DNA of 64,000 nt from Nitrospira sp. (GCA_030653545.1 JAURZE010000013.1:124001-188000), one strand, 5' to 3'. Positions 28,288-37,548 are shown, counted from the stretch's first letter. Program-made: numbers and translations. The notes: generated by a model not told the origin, from the sequence alone.

Positions 28288-28626
28288 GTGAACGACTGGG
28301 GCAGGTATGTACTCTATTTTCTCTTAGGCGGCACCATCGTCAGTGTGTCGACGTACCTTGGTGCGCAGGGCCGATCATTTCTCGCAGCCTTCGCCAGCAC
28401 CTTCCCCGCCATCACCGGCGCCACGTTCATCCTGATCTATCTGAACGGCGGCAACGACGCCATCGTCAGCTACGCAAAGAATCTGCTGTGGTTCGTGCCG
28501 CCCTGGACGGTCTATGTCGTGTCCATGATCGTCGGCGTCCCGCGCTTCGGCTTCTGGCCGGCGATGGTCGGCTCCCTCACGCTCTATATGAGTTGCGTAG
28601 GCTTGGTGCGATTGATCATCCGGTAG
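28288..28626 (+). CDS. small membrane protein, GlpM/DUF3147-like
   Basis: 112 residues with four predicted transmembrane helices: RYVLYFLLGGTIVSVSTYLG, FLAAFASTFPAITGATFILIYL, WFVPPWTVYVVSMIVGV and FWPAMVGSLTLYMSCVGLVRLII. GTG start with AGGAGG about 9 nt upstream. Its layout resembles the GlpM/DUF3147 family; function unknown. It follows the CPBP gene by 57 bp on the same strand. Confidence 0.7.
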   Translation: MNDWGRYVLYFLLGGTIVSVSTYLGAQGRSFLAAFASTFPAITGATFILIYLNGGNDAIVSYAKNLLWFVPPWTVYVVSMIVGVPRFGFWPAMVGSLTLYMSCVGLVRLIIR

Positions 28627-28638
28627 GATCCGGAGGGC

Positions 28639-29394
28639 TTACGGCAGGACGATGCCAAAGTGCTCGTGAAGCACATGGGCGTATGCGGCATCACTCTCGA
28701 CCACTGATTTCTCGTTCTTTCCGTTTCGCCGGATACTTAAACTCTGATCGACCAAGGTTGTACGTCCCTCTCTCGTCGGAATCGTACAGACCCGCCGCTG
28801 CATGAACAGCGAGTCCCTGGAATGGGAATGGAAATAGTTCGCGTATTGATAATCGACCGGCTGACACGGCTGAGTCGAGAAAGAATAGAGACTATCCCAC
28901 TCACCATGAATCCATGCCTGCAACAGATACTCTCCCGATTCTCCTGAGAGGAGACGAAACCGTTCCTCCAACTGCCCGGCTTCATGCCCCACGGCCAGCG
29001 GGATTGGCTCAAGCAATCCGTTTCCACCAAAACCGACATCGACCAACCAGGGCTCCCCGCCGACTCTGACTAGTAGGACCTGATGGCTGCGCGGATAAGG
29101 CGGCTTCGCCCCATACCGCACCCGCGCGATCAGCCTCGTAACCTCAAACCCCATGGCCTCCAGGAGCAGACTGAAGAGACCATTCAACTCAAAACAGTAC
29201 CCGCCGCGACGCGCGGTCACGATCTTGGCGAACAGATCGGCAGGCTCCAGGGACACCGGCACGCCCCGATAGCCGTCCAGATTCTCAAACGGCACCGCGA
29301 ATACATGCGCAAGATGAAGCGTACACAACGTGTCGTGTGATGCTGCAGAGTCGCCCCGATAGTCAATGCGATCAAGATACGCAGAGAGATCCAT
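28639..29394 (-). CDS. arylamine N-acetyltransferase
   Basis: Transfers acetyl from acetyl-CoA to arylamines/arylhydrazines. It has 251 residues. The catalytic triad is complete: Cys67 in RRGGYCFE, His104 in RSHQVLLV, Asp119 in LVDVGFGG, matching the spacing of characterised NATs (C69/H107/D122). ATG 29394 is chosen over a GTG two codons upstream. It is a single-gene unit, convergent with the DUF3147-like gene. Confidence 0.93.
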   Translation of the reverse strand: MDLSAYLDRIDYRGDSAASHDTLCTLHLAHVFAVPFENLDGYRGVPVSLEPADLFAKIVTARRGGYCFELNGLFSLLLEAMGFEVTRLIARVRYGAKPPYPRSHQVLLVRVGGEPWLVDVGFGGNGLLEPIPLAVGHEAGQLEERFRLLSGESGEYLLQAWIHGEWDSLYSFSTQPCQPVDYQYANYFHSHSRDSLFMQRRVCTIPTREGRTTLVDQSLSIRRNGKNEKSVVESDAAYAHVLHEHFGIVLP

Positions 29395-29500
29395 AGTCAC
29401 CTATGCCACATGAAGCGAGCTGAAACGATTATAGGCAGGAACTGACGACAGATCTATCACAGCTCGGCAGACAACATGCGGAAAGGGTGAAGTACCGGCG

Positions 29501-30076
29501 TTAGACAGAAGCAGGGAAATGCAGCCGGTTCATTTCGTTGAGGGTCGAGATCATCTGATTGAGGGCGTGGGTAACGGTGCGGCTGGCTTCCTGGGAGGGA
29601 CTGTTGCTGCCGGTCCAGATATCGGGCGGGTTGGCGATCTCTTTCACGTTCTGACAAAAACGCGAGATGGTCTGTTTCCAGTGGGAAGCATCCGGGCTGG
29701 CATCGAGAAACTCGGCGCGATCGTTTGAGAACGGCTGCTCGAATTGCCCGGCGCGGAGTTGCCACATCTGCTCCATGGCCTGCTGCCGATCCGAGCCGAG
29801 CTCCAAGCCGTTCATCTTTTCGTTCAACGCAGCGAAGAACCCGCCGACCACATGCTCGACATGGGACTCAGGAAAGACGCCGACACAGGCTTGCATGAGC
29901 AGGAACTTGTGGAAGAGAAAGACCTCGGCGCTGATCCGGGCATCATTGGCGGAGGGATCGTAGGCCAGCGCGAGTTCGCGAAGAGCGTCCGCAGAAGCCC
30001 CTTCGAGACTGGAGCCCAGCAGCCGCGCGATCTGACGGCCCAAGCCAAGATATTCTGTATTCGACAGTAGTGCCAT
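29501..30076 (-). CDS. hypothetical protein, all-helical
   Basis: 191 residues with no family I recognise. The sequence is mostly amphipathic helix (MALLSNTEYLGLGRQIARLLG; AEVFLFHKFLLMQACVGVF; ALNEKMNGLELGSDRQQAMEQMW) without signal peptide or membrane segment, so probably cytoplasmic. It lies 10 bp downstream of the YbjQ gene, probably in the same transcript. Confidence 0.6.
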   Translation of the reverse strand: MALLSNTEYLGLGRQIARLLGSSLEGASADALRELALAYDPSANDARISAEVFLFHKFLLMQACVGVFPESHVEHVVGGFFAALNEKMNGLELGSDRQQAMEQMWQLRAGQFEQPFSNDRAEFLDASPDASHWKQTISRFCQNVKEIANPPDIWTGSNSPSQEASRTVTHALNQMISTLNEMNRLHFPASV

Positions 30077-30086
30077 GGGCTGCCTG

Positions 30087-30407
30087 CTATTCGACGACTA
30101 CCGCCGTCCCACTCGCACTCACCATGAGCATACTGCTGCTGGCGCCGATCGTTTCGTAGTCGATATCGATCCCGACAATGGCATTGGCACCGAGGTTCCT
30201 AGCCTGGTCGCGCATTTCGCCAATGGCAATATCCTTGGCCTTTCGCAACTCAGCTTCGTAGGAGGCCGACCGGCCGCCGACAATATCGCGAATCGATGCA
30301 AAGAAATCGCGGAAGATGTTCGCGCCAAGAATGGCGTCCCCGCTGACGAGCCCCAGATATTTGACCGCGCGCTTACCTTCAATGCTCGGTGTCGTCGTCA
30401 GAGTCAT
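30087..30407 (-). CDS. YbjQ family (UPF0145) protein
   Basis: 106 residues of the UPF0145 family. [47 protein letters not shown] and [25 protein letters not shown] are diagnostic. Structures of the family form pentamers; function is unknown and metal binding has been suggested. GGGAGG precedes the ATG. Confidence 0.92.
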   Translation of the reverse strand: MTLTTTPSIEGKRAVKYLGLVSGDAILGANIFRDFFASIRDIVGGRSASYEAELRKAKDIAIGEMRDQARNLGANAIVGIDIDYETIGASSSMLMVSASGTAVVVE

Positions 30408-30519
30408 GCGTCCCTCCCGGTGGATGCCCCCATCCTCTCACTATTGAACGTGATCGCCAAGCCTTTCCCCGTTCCCTGTTGAAGCAGAGAGGACCGACTG
30501 CTAGGATCTTCCCTTTACC

Positions 30520-33318
30520 ATGACTGGAGCGCGCGTCGTGGACATCACCCCTCTGCCCAAACCTCCATCTACCGATCTCATCGTCGAGGGTGCGCGGCAG
30601 AATAATCTCAAGAATATCTCACTCCGTATCCCACATAATCAGGTCACAGCCATCACCGGTCTGTCCGGTTCAGGCAAATCGTCCCTGGCCTTCGACACGC
30701 TCTTCGCCGAAGGCCAATGGCGCTATGTGGAATCCCTCTCGACTTACGCCCGCATGTTCATCGACAAGGTGGCGCGTCCCGACGTGGACCGCATCCTCAA
30801 CGTGCGACCGGCGATCGCCATCGAACAGAAAAACCAGGTGCGCACCGCCCGTTCGACCGTCGGCACCACCACGGAAATAGCGGACCTGCTCCGGCTGCTC
30901 TTCGCCAAGATTGGCAAGCCCGTCTGTCCTGACTGTCACCAGGAAGCCCGCTCATTCCATCCCGATACGGTGGCCACCGAGTTGCTCGAACGTTTTTCAG
31001 ACTCACGCGCGATGATCCTCTTCGCCGTGGCCTCCCCCACCGCCAAGTTGGAATCCGCATTCCTTCAATCCCTCCTGACTCGTGGATTTACCCGCCTCAA
31101 AGCCGGGAATGAGATCCTTGATCTGCTTGAGGCCACCCATCCGCCGCTCCACACAGAAACATCACTGCATGTCGTGCTCGACCGGCTTGTGATCCGGGCG
31201 GACAATCGAACCCGCCTCGTCGAAGCGATCGAGACCGCCTTCCGCGAGGGGGAAGGCCGCTGTGCGGTCGAGGTGATCGGTCACGGCGTTCACTCTTTCA
31301 GCACCAACTTTCTCTGCCAGCAATGCGGCCGAACCTTTGAACTGCTCAGGCCGATCCTCTTTTCCTTCAACCATCCTCTCGGCGCCTGTCCCGAATGCAA
31401 AGGCTTCGGCAACGTCCTCCGTTACGATCCGGACCTCGTCATTCCAGACCACGGCAAATCGCTCGCCGAAGGCGTCATCGAGCCCTGGAGCAAACCGGGA
31501 ACGGACTGGTGGGAAAAACAGATGCTCCTGGCGATGAAACGGAAGGGCATCGACGTGACGGCCCCGTTCCGCAGCCTCCCGAAAGCGACCCAGACGCTGC
31601 TGTGGGAAGGTGACGATTCCTTTGACGGCATCAACAACTTCTTTGAGTACATGGAAGGGAAACGCTACAAGCTGCATGTGCGCGTGCTCTTGAGTCGCTA
31701 CCGCACGCCGGTGGCATGTCCCGCCTGTCACGGCAGCCGATTGAAGCCGGATGCCCGCTTCGTGAAGATCGCCGGCACCGACATTCACGAGATCACTGAC
31801 CAGACAATTGCAGGCCTGCTCGACTGGATGGAGACACTGACGTTGCGGCCGTTCGAACAGGAGATTGCCGCCGATATTCTCCGCCAGTTGAAAGCCAAAC
31901 TGGGGTTCCTGCTGCGGGTCGGTCTCGGCTATCTCACGCTGGCGCGGCAAACGAAGACGCTCTCCGGCGGGGAAGCCCAGCGCGTCTCCCTCGCCAATCA
32001 ACTCGGCGCCCGGCTGGTCGGCACTCTCTATGTGCTGGACGAACCGACCATCGGTCTCCATGCCCGCGACACCGATCTACTCGCCGGCATCCTCAAAGAC
32101 CTCGCCGCCGTCGGCAACACCGTCGTCGTCGTGGAGCACGATCGCCATATGATCGAATCGGCCGACTATCTCGTTGAACTCGGCCCGCATTCCGGCGAAC
32201 GGGGCGGCGAGATCATCTGCGCGGCCCCGGCCAAGGACTTTATCCAAGACAAGCGCGCCCTCACGGCCCGCTACCTCCGTGGAGAGGAGCACATCCCGCT
32301 CCCGAAATCCCGCCGGTCCGGTAACGGCAAGGTGCTCGTCATCGCGGGAGCCAACGAACACAATCTGAAAGATCTCGTCGTTCGCCTGCCGCTCGGCATG
32401 TTTATCTGTGTCACCGGCGTATCCGGATCCGGGAAAAGTACCTTGGTCGAAGACACGTTGTACCGCGCCCTGGCCCGCGCCTTTCGTGTGGATGCGCTCC
32501 CGATGGGACGCTTCAAAGCCATCAAAGGCATCGAGCACCTCAAGGGCGTGCGCCTCATCGATCAACAACCGATCGGCCGCACGCCCCGCTCCAATCCCAT
32601 CACCTATCTGAAAGCCTTCGACGAAATCCGCCAACTCTTTGCCTCTGAACGAGATTCGCTCCGGCAGGGACTGACGCCGGGACACTTTTCCTTCAACACT
32701 ACCGGCGGCCGATGCGAGCGCTGTGAAGGTGCCGGCGTGGAAAAGCTGGAGATGTACTTTTTCGAGGACCTATACGTGCCCTGCGAGGGGTGCGACGGAA
32801 AGCGGTTTAAGCCGGAGGTCCTGGCCATCCGCTTTCGCGGAAAAACCATTTCAGAGGTCCTGGCGATGACGGTGGATGACGCGGTGCAATTCTTCAACGG
32901 ATCGCCGAAGCTGCAAGAGCGGCTGCACCTGCTCTCCTCCATCGGCCTCGGCTATCTGCGCCTCGGACAGTCCGCCACGACGCTCTCCGGCGGCGAAGCC
33001 CAGCGGCTCAAAATCGCCGCGGAGCTGAAAGATGGGTCGGCAAAAGATCTCCTCTACATCATGGACGAGCCGACGACCGGCCTGCATTTCGAAGATGTAA
33101 AGAAACTCCTCGCCGTCCTACACAAGCTGGTCAACGCAGGCAACACCCTGGTCGTCGTGGAGCACAATCTGGATGTGATCAAATCAGCCGACTGGGTCAT
33201 CGATTTAGGACCCGAAGGCGGAGCAGCAGGCGGACAAATCATCGCGGAAGGAAGACCGGAACAGGTGGCAAAAGTGGCTGCGTCACATACGGGAATATTT
33301 CTCTCAGCACTGCTCTAA
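30520..33318 (+). CDS. uvrA: excinuclease ABC subunit A family ATPase
   Basis: 932 residues with two ABC modules: the first Walker A ITGLSGSGKSSLAFDT (about 45-60) and signature LSGGEAQRVSLA, the second Walker A VTGVSGSGKSTLVEDT and signature LSGGEAQRLKIA. Zinc-binding pairs are seen as CPDC, CQQC...CPEC, CPAC and CERC...CEGC. A somewhat short UvrB-binding region lies between about 130 and 250. DNA damage recognition with UvrB (encoded at 17802) is the family role. The sequence differs at many places from the canonical UvrA (e.g. IDKVARPDVDRILNVRP), so it may be a paralogue, not the main UvrA. Confidence 0.85.
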   Translation: MTGARVVDITPLPKPPSTDLIVEGARQNNLKNISLRIPHNQVTAITGLSGSGKSSLAFDTLFAEGQWRYVESLSTYARMFIDKVARPDVDRILNVRPAIAIEQKNQVRTARSTVGTTTEIADLLRLLFAKIGKPVCPDCHQEARSFHPDTVATELLERFSDSRAMILFAVASPTAKLESAFLQSLLTRGFTRLKAGNEILDLLEATHPPLHTETSLHVVLDRLVIRADNRTRLVEAIETAFREGEGRCAVEVIGHGVHSFSTNFLCQQCGRTFELLRPILFSFNHPLGACPECKGFGNVLRYDPDLVIPDHGKSLAEGVIEPWSKPGTDWWEKQMLLAMKRKGIDVTAPFRSLPKATQTLLWEGDDSFDGINNFFEYMEGKRYKLHVRVLLSRYRTPVACPACHGSRLKPDARFVKIAGTDIHEITDQTIAGLLDWMETLTLRPFEQEIAADILRQLKAKLGFLLRVGLGYLTLARQTKTLSGGEAQRVSLANQLGARLVGTLYVLDEPTIGLHARDTDLLAGILKDLAAVGNTVVVVEHDRHMIESADYLVELGPHSGERGGEIICAAPAKDFIQDKRALTARYLRGEEHIPLPKSRRSGNGKVLVIAGANEHNLKDLVVRLPLGMFICVTGVSGSGKSTLVEDTLYRALARAFRVDALPMGRFKAIKGIEHLKGVRLIDQQPIGRTPRSNPITYLKAFDEIRQLFASERDSLRQGLTPGHFSFNTTGGRCERCEGAGVEKLEMYFFEDLYVPCEGCDGKRFKPEVLAIRFRGKTISEVLAMTVDDAVQFFNGSPKLQERLHLLSSIGLGYLRLGQSATTLSGGEAQRLKIAAELKDGSAKDLLYIMDEPTTGLHFEDVKKLLAVLHKLVNAGNTLVVVEHNLDVIKSADWVIDLGPEGGAAGGQIIAEGRPEQVAKVAASHTGIFLSALL

Positions 33319-33323
33319 TAACA

Positions 33324-34577
33324 TCACAGCCCCGGTCTTGGTTCGGCCACGATGCCGAGTTCCAGCGGGAAACCGCCGCGGCGAATATCGAGCTTGAGAG
33401 ATTGGCCTGCTTCGATCTGGCAGAGCCGCTTGGCTTCGCGTTCTGATTTCACTCCTGCCAGTGAAGACCCGTTACAGCCGACGACTTCATCTCCGACATG
33501 CAGTCCGGCTTTCTCCGCCGGGAGGCCGCTACGCAATTCCCGCACGACGTAGTAGTGCGCGCCGCCCGATTCGAGCAGCTCCCAATTCACGCCGATACGT
33601 CCGGAGCCGAGCAAGCCGGTCTGCGAACCAAAACGCGCCAGAATGCGATGGACGATGATCCGGGCTGAACTCTCCGGATCGTCGGTGGTCCGATCGGTCA
33701 AATGGCCTTCGCCATTGAAGAGAAGCTGGCCGGTTTCCACATCGATTATCCGCAGAGAGAGAGACACGCTGTTCGTCCGTGCTTCGGAGTGCTGCTCCCA
33801 TTGCTGCACGCCGCCGACGATGATCGCGTGGGCTCCGACGAGCTTCCCGACCTTCAAGACGTTGGCATCGTCGGCATGGGTGAGCTGAATCACCTGTTCC
33901 TTCAACACTTCGTCGAGCTTGGCACGCTCGACCATGTTCATATCGAGATCCAATAACAACGTGGTCACAATCCCCGCCACGCGCGAGCCGGAGCCCGGCG
34001 CATTCGGCCCGTCTTCGAACAACATGACCGCCATGGTACGGTAGCGGTCGATGGTCTCCCGATTGATCGGCCCCAGCCCGGTCACGACCGGCTCAGGCCG
34101 GCCTGTACGGCCATCTGCGCGACCGTGCGGCACGCCGGCCACCTCACACGACTTTCGCCGCTGCAAGATGGCAACCGGGGGGCCCCATGTGCACAGCTCT
34201 TCATTCACCAGCACGACATGCTGGGGATACTCGCGCTGACGTTCCAGGGCGATATTGGTAAAGGGATAAATCACACAGCCGCCGATCCAGACGGAGATCG
34301 GACAGAGGCCCAGCTCATAGAGCCATTGATTGCGGGTTGTCAGTGAATACTCCCAGACGAGCATCCGGCCATCGTCCCGCAAGACGCGATCGGGACGGCC
34401 GATCTCACCGAGCACTTGCGCTTTGGTCATCGGCACGGCCAGCCGATCCAGCTTCGACTCGGATTTATAAATGGTGTACCCGACTCCGCAGTGGGAAGAG
34501 AGGAGTGCTGCCACGAAGAGACTGATCAGTCTTATGAACCGACCAACTGCAACAGGAGAACGGGGAAGGCATCCCAT
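33324..34577 (-). CDS. secreted/lipoprotein-like protein: BamE-like, CsgG-like and PDZ regions
   Basis: About 417 residues. A hydrophobic N-terminal segment (FIRLISLFVAALLSSHC) may be a lipoprotein signal with Cys, although His at -1 is unusual. The next region (about 45-110) reads like a SmpA/BamE outer-membrane lipoprotein domain (MTKAQVLGEIGRPDRVLRDDGRMLVWEY). The middle (about 180-315) resembles CsgG/FlgO-type domains: TTLLLDLDMNMVERAKLDEVLKEQ, VGKLVGAHAIIVGGV, LRIIDVETGQLLF. The C-terminus (about 345-417) is a PDZ domain (VRELRSGLPAEKAGLHVGDEVVGCNG). I know no named protein with this order. ATG 34577 or 34592 are both possible starts. Confidence 0.7.
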   Translation of the reverse strand: MGCLPRSPVAVGRFIRLISLFVAALLSSHCGVGYTIYKSESKLDRLAVPMTKAQVLGEIGRPDRVLRDDGRMLVWEYSLTTRNQWLYELGLCPISVWIGGCVIYPFTNIALERQREYPQHVVLVNEELCTWGPPVAILQRRKSCEVAGVPHGRADGRTGRPEPVVTGLGPINRETIDRYRTMAVMLFEDGPNAPGSGSRVAGIVTTLLLDLDMNMVERAKLDEVLKEQVIQLTHADDANVLKVGKLVGAHAIIVGGVQQWEQHSEARTNSVSLSLRIIDVETGQLLFNGEGHLTDRTTDDPESSARIIVHRILARFGSQTGLLGSGRIGVNWELLESGGAHYYVVRELRSGLPAEKAGLHVGDEVVGCNGSSLAGVKSEREAKRLCQIEAGQSLKLDIRRGGFPLELGIVAEPRPGL

Positions 34578-34665
34578 GCGGCAGCCTAACACTGCCGCCG
34601 ACAGGCTTCAATGGAGTCGCCGGGCAATCGCTGCAGAGAAAATGGTCGCGACTTGAATGGGCCGT

Positions 34666-35226
34666 TCAATTACAAGATGGATCAAACGGCATGTCTGCGT
34701 AGTGTTTGTATGCATCCCCCAGGCTCAGCAGAATCTCCTGCCACACCTGCGCGGGATCTTTCTCAAACACGATCTTGGAATCGGCGGGCAAAGTAATCCA
34801 GGAACCGGTCTTCATCTCCGACTCCAACTGGCCAGGGCCCCAGCCCGAGTACCCGAGATAGGCGCGAAAGGAATCTTTGGTCGTCGGGCCGGTGAGGATC
34901 CGTTCGACCACGCCCATATCTCCGCCGAGGCACACCCCGTCAAACACATGGTGGGAATTTTCCGGCAGCTGGTCGACCCGGTATAGCAGCATGACGTGAT
35001 TCGTCTGCACGGGCCCCCCGGCATAGAGCACATGACTCGCCCCTTCGATGATGGGCACCTGCGGGAGCGCTTCCGAGATAGACATGGCGGTCGGCCGATT
35101 GACCACGACACCGAGCGCGCCTTCATCCCCATGTTCACAGAGTAAGACCACGGTCTGGCGGAAATTGGGATCGCGCAGTTGGGGCGTCGCCACGAGGAAA
35201 ATGCCCTTACCGAGTTCCATATCCAT
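34666..35226 (-). CDS. YqgE/AlgH family protein (UPF0301)
   Basis: 186 residues of the UPF0301 family: ELGKGIFLVATPQLRDPNFRQTVVLLCEHGDEGALGVVVNRP and YAGGPVQTNHVMLLYR, with LGYSGWGPGQLESEM near the middle. Function is not established, though AlgH was linked to alginate regulation in Pseudomonas. AGGA seven nt upstream supports ATG 35226. It is a single-gene unit. Confidence 0.93.
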   Translation of the reverse strand: MDMELGKGIFLVATPQLRDPNFRQTVVLLCEHGDEGALGVVVNRPTAMSISEALPQVPIIEGASHVLYAGGPVQTNHVMLLYRVDQLPENSHHVFDGVCLGGDMGVVERILTGPTTKDSFRAYLGYSGWGPGQLESEMKTGSWITLPADSKIVFEKDPAQVWQEILLSLGDAYKHYADMPFDPSCN

Positions 35227-35313
35227 AAGAAGATCCTACCGTGCTCGCGTCCATGGCGCAAGCCTACGTTGAGAACGGCCGCTCAGCGACGGCCCGCGTT
35301 CTACGAGGGATTC

Positions 35314-36105
35314 CTACTTGTGATAGAGCGCGGAACGGCGATCGCCGAGCAGATCGTTGTAGCGGGTGAGCGCCTTGTTCCGCGCCTCGGTCGGATCGAT
35401 GTCCACCACGGCCAGTTCTTCACGGTCGCGCGACGCGCGCTGCAGGATGACGCCACGGGAACTGACAACCTCGCTATTGCCGATAAATGTGAGGGCATCT
35501 TTCCCGCCGCGCGCTTCGGTTCCGATGCGATTGCACGTGACGGCGAAGATGCGATTCTCCAAGCAACGCACCGGCATGGAGTCCGGACAATTCGGCAAGA
35601 CCAAATTGGAGGGATGGCAGATGATGTCGGCTCCCATGAGGGCCAGAGTCCGCGCAGATTCTGGGAAGTACCAATCGAAGCAGATCATGACCCCGATCTT
35701 GGCGGATCCGATATCCCAAACCTGAAAGCCGGTATCTCCAGGAGCGAAGCAGAGCGTCTCTTCAAAAAACAGATGGCTCTTTCGATAGCAGCCGAGCAAT
35801 CCTGACGGCCCGACGACCACCGCCGAATTATAACAGTGCGCCCCTGCCCGCTCCGGCAAGCCGGCTACAATATGCATGCGCCGGCGCTTGGCCACTTCCA
35901 CGAGCATCTTCGTCGTCGGTCCATCCGGCACCGGTTCGGATAGCGCCAGTGCTTCCTCGACCGACACAAACTGATACCCCGATGCACAGAGCTCCGGCAG
36001 GACCATGAGGTCGGCCTCGGTCTGTTCCAGCTTGGCACGAATCACCTCCAGGTTCTTCGCGACCTTGCCGAATTCCGGCTCATATTGGTAATACCCGACG
36101 CGCAC
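35314..36105 (-). CDS. carbon-nitrogen hydrolase (nitrilase superfamily)
   Basis: 263 residues. The Glu-Lys-Cys triad is complete: Glu38 in MVLPELCASGY, Lys109 in GCYRKSHLF, Cys142 in VMICFDWYFPE. The family hydrolyses amides, nitriles or carbamoyl groups; the substrate here cannot be read. GTG start at 36105 with GGGAG upstream. It is downstream of a hairpin at 36129-36160 that separates it from the SmbP-like gene. Confidence 0.9.
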   Translation of the reverse strand: MRVGYYQYEPEFGKVAKNLEVIRAKLEQTEADLMVLPELCASGYQFVSVEEALALSEPVPDGPTTKMLVEVAKRRRMHIVAGLPERAGAHCYNSAVVVGPSGLLGCYRKSHLFFEETLCFAPGDTGFQVWDIGSAKIGVMICFDWYFPESARTLALMGADIICHPSNLVLPNCPDSMPVRCLENRIFAVTCNRIGTEARGGKDALTFIGNSEVVSSRGVILQRASRDREELAVVDIDPTEARNKALTRYNDLLGDRRSALYHK

Positions 36106-36128
36106 TGCGCTCTCTCCCGCTCAAGCAA

Positions 36129-36160
36129 GAACGGGCAGGGTTGTTGCCCCCTGCCCGTTC
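36129..36160 (-). terminator. hairpin between SmbP-like and nitrilase genes
   Basis: A perfect 12-bp stem (36129-36140 with 36149-36160; GAACGGGCAGGG) and an 8-nt loop, 50 bp downstream of the SmbP-like stop on the minus strand. The downstream side on the minus strand has only a short TTCTTGCTTG, so a weak intrinsic terminator or a transcript-stabilising hairpin. Confidence 0.6.
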
Positions 36161-36211
36161 CGAATACCCCGGCTGTCAACTGCCAGCCGGAAAATCTGTG
36201 CTGTCGATGCG

Positions 36212-36559
36212 TTACTTCACTTCCGACAAATGCGTGACGGCACCTTCGGCGTGCTGCGTGGCCACATCGGCATGACCGGCTTTGCCGTGTTCGATAGCTT
36301 CCTTCAGATGCTTGACGCCTTCGTCCAAGTGCGGATTCTTCACACCGGCCGCCTCGGCATGTTTGAGAGCGCCCTCAGCATGCTGCACCAGGGCATCGGC
36401 ATGGCCTTGCTTGCCATGGGCCGCAGCTTCTTTCGCATGCTCGACGGCCTCAGCCACATGCTTATTATCGGCCAACGCCAGACCGGTCATCACCGGACCG
36501 GCAACGAACGCACTCACTGCCGCCAACATCACCAGGCTGCGACGAATAGAGATTGTCAT
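36212..36559 (-). CDS. SmbP-like small His-rich metal-binding protein
   Basis: 115 residues with a signal peptide (MTISIRRSLVMLAAVSAFVAGPVMTGLALA). The mature part contains 12 His in evenly spaced helix positions: KHVAEAVEHAKEAAAHGKQGH and KHLKEAIEHGKAGH, with an internal near-duplication of the VxHLKEAxxHGKxGHADxxxQHAEGAxxH unit. This matches SmbP of Nitrosomonas europaea, a periplasmic Cu/Ni/Zn-binding four-helix protein. A periplasmic metal buffer is inferred. It has AGGAGG before the ATG and a strong promoter upstream. Confidence 0.88.
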   Translation of the reverse strand: MTISIRRSLVMLAAVSAFVAGPVMTGLALADNKHVAEAVEHAKEAAAHGKQGHADALVQHAEGALKHAEAAGVKNPHLDEGVKHLKEAIEHGKAGHADVATQHAEGAVTHLSEVK

Positions 36560-36621
36560 AATGGCCTCCTTACAGGTTAATCATCTTATGAAAGGTACGG
36601 ATAAGCATTCCTCGTGGATTC

Positions 36622-36650
36622 ACCTTACACAGCGCGTTTTTGACTGTCAA
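36622..36650 (-). promoter_or_regulatory. promoter of the SmbP-like gene
   Basis: On the minus strand a perfect TTGACA (36645-36650), 17-bp spacer, and TAAGGT (36622-36627) at 63-91 bp upstream of the ATG. The -35 overlaps the stop codon of the upstream sulfurtransferase gene. The same TAAGGT -10 sequence recurs in the pup upstream region. Confidence 0.6.
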
Positions 36651-37525
36651 GAAGGCCGCGCCGACTCGTTGAACCCCAGAATTTTCTGTAGCCCTTGTAT
36701 GTCTTTTTCAACCGGACAGGCGAAATCCCGGCTCCACTCCCACCAGGATCCCGGATAGTTGCGGACATTCTGATAGCCCACGAGCTTCAGAATGAAATAG
36801 AGCCAGGCCGATCGGACACCGCCGGTGCAATAGCAGATGATCTCCTGCGAATCCTGTATCCCCTTGTCCTGCAGGGAATCCTTGATGGCGACGAAATCCT
36901 TGATCGTCGCGTCCTTGTTGAGAAACGTGTTCCACGCGACATGGATGGCCGAAGGGATATGCCCGGGACGCGGAATCCCCGACACTTCCTTGCCGAGATA
37001 CTCCTCCAGGCTGCGCGCATCCAGGACAGCCGTCTGCGGATGCGCCTGACGGACGATGAGCTTTAACTCATCCTTGGTCATCGCAACACTCTTCACCGGC
37101 TTGGCTTTGAACGTGCCCGGCTTCGGCGTTTCACGGCCATGACCGAAGGGGCGCTTCTCCGCCGTCCACTTGACCCAGCCGCCGTCGAGCACCTTCAAGT
37201 TCTGATGGCCGAGATATTCCAGCATCCAGAACATGCGCCCTTCATCGCCCCAATTGTCGAAGGGATTGGAGTAGATGACCACTTCGCTGTCGTTGCTGAT
37301 CCCCAATGCCGAGAGCTGCCGCTCGACCTGCGCGAGATCGGGATTCAGGAGCCCTTTCGGAATCGCATTCGGATCGCTGTATTCGTGCCAGGTCGAATGC
37401 ACGGCGCCGGGAATGTGGCCGCCGAACTCATAGGCCGACTTTCCCCGGACATCGACAATCACCAATCCCGGCTGCCCGAGACGCTGTTGCAAGGTTTCCG
37501 TATCCATCAATAAAGGGTGTGTCAT
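36647..37525 (-). CDS. thiosulfate/3-mercaptopyruvate sulfurtransferase (tandem rhodanese)
   Basis: 292 residues with two rhodanese domains: the inactive N-terminal one (about 5-125, VIVDVRGKSAYEFGGHIPGAVH) and the catalytic one (about 150-285). Cys233 lies in the active loop CTGGVRS, and AVLDARSLEEYLG and GHIPSAIH are typical. No signal peptide at the chosen ATG 37525, so cytoplasmic. A frame extension to 37573 overlaps the cytochrome gene. It lies 23 bp behind the pentahaem cytochrome gene, so cotranscribed. Confidence 0.93.
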   Translation of the reverse strand: MTHPLLMDTETLQQRLGQPGLVIVDVRGKSAYEFGGHIPGAVHSTWHEYSDPNAIPKGLLNPDLAQVERQLSALGISNDSEVVIYSNPFDNWGDEGRMFWMLEYLGHQNLKVLDGGWVKWTAEKRPFGHGRETPKPGTFKAKPVKSVAMTKDELKLIVRQAHPQTAVLDARSLEEYLGKEVSGIPRPGHIPSAIHVAWNTFLNKDATIKDFVAIKDSLQDKGIQDSQEIICYCTGGVRSAWLYFILKLVGYQNVRNYPGSWWEWSRDFACPVEKDIQGLQKILGFNESARPS

Positions 37526-37548
37526 GTGGTTCCTTTGTTCGTACAGGA

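Noticed and set aside
31162-32061. Minus-strand open frame of 299 codons opposite uvrA
   Set aside because: Mirror of the UvrA gene; no recognisable domain.
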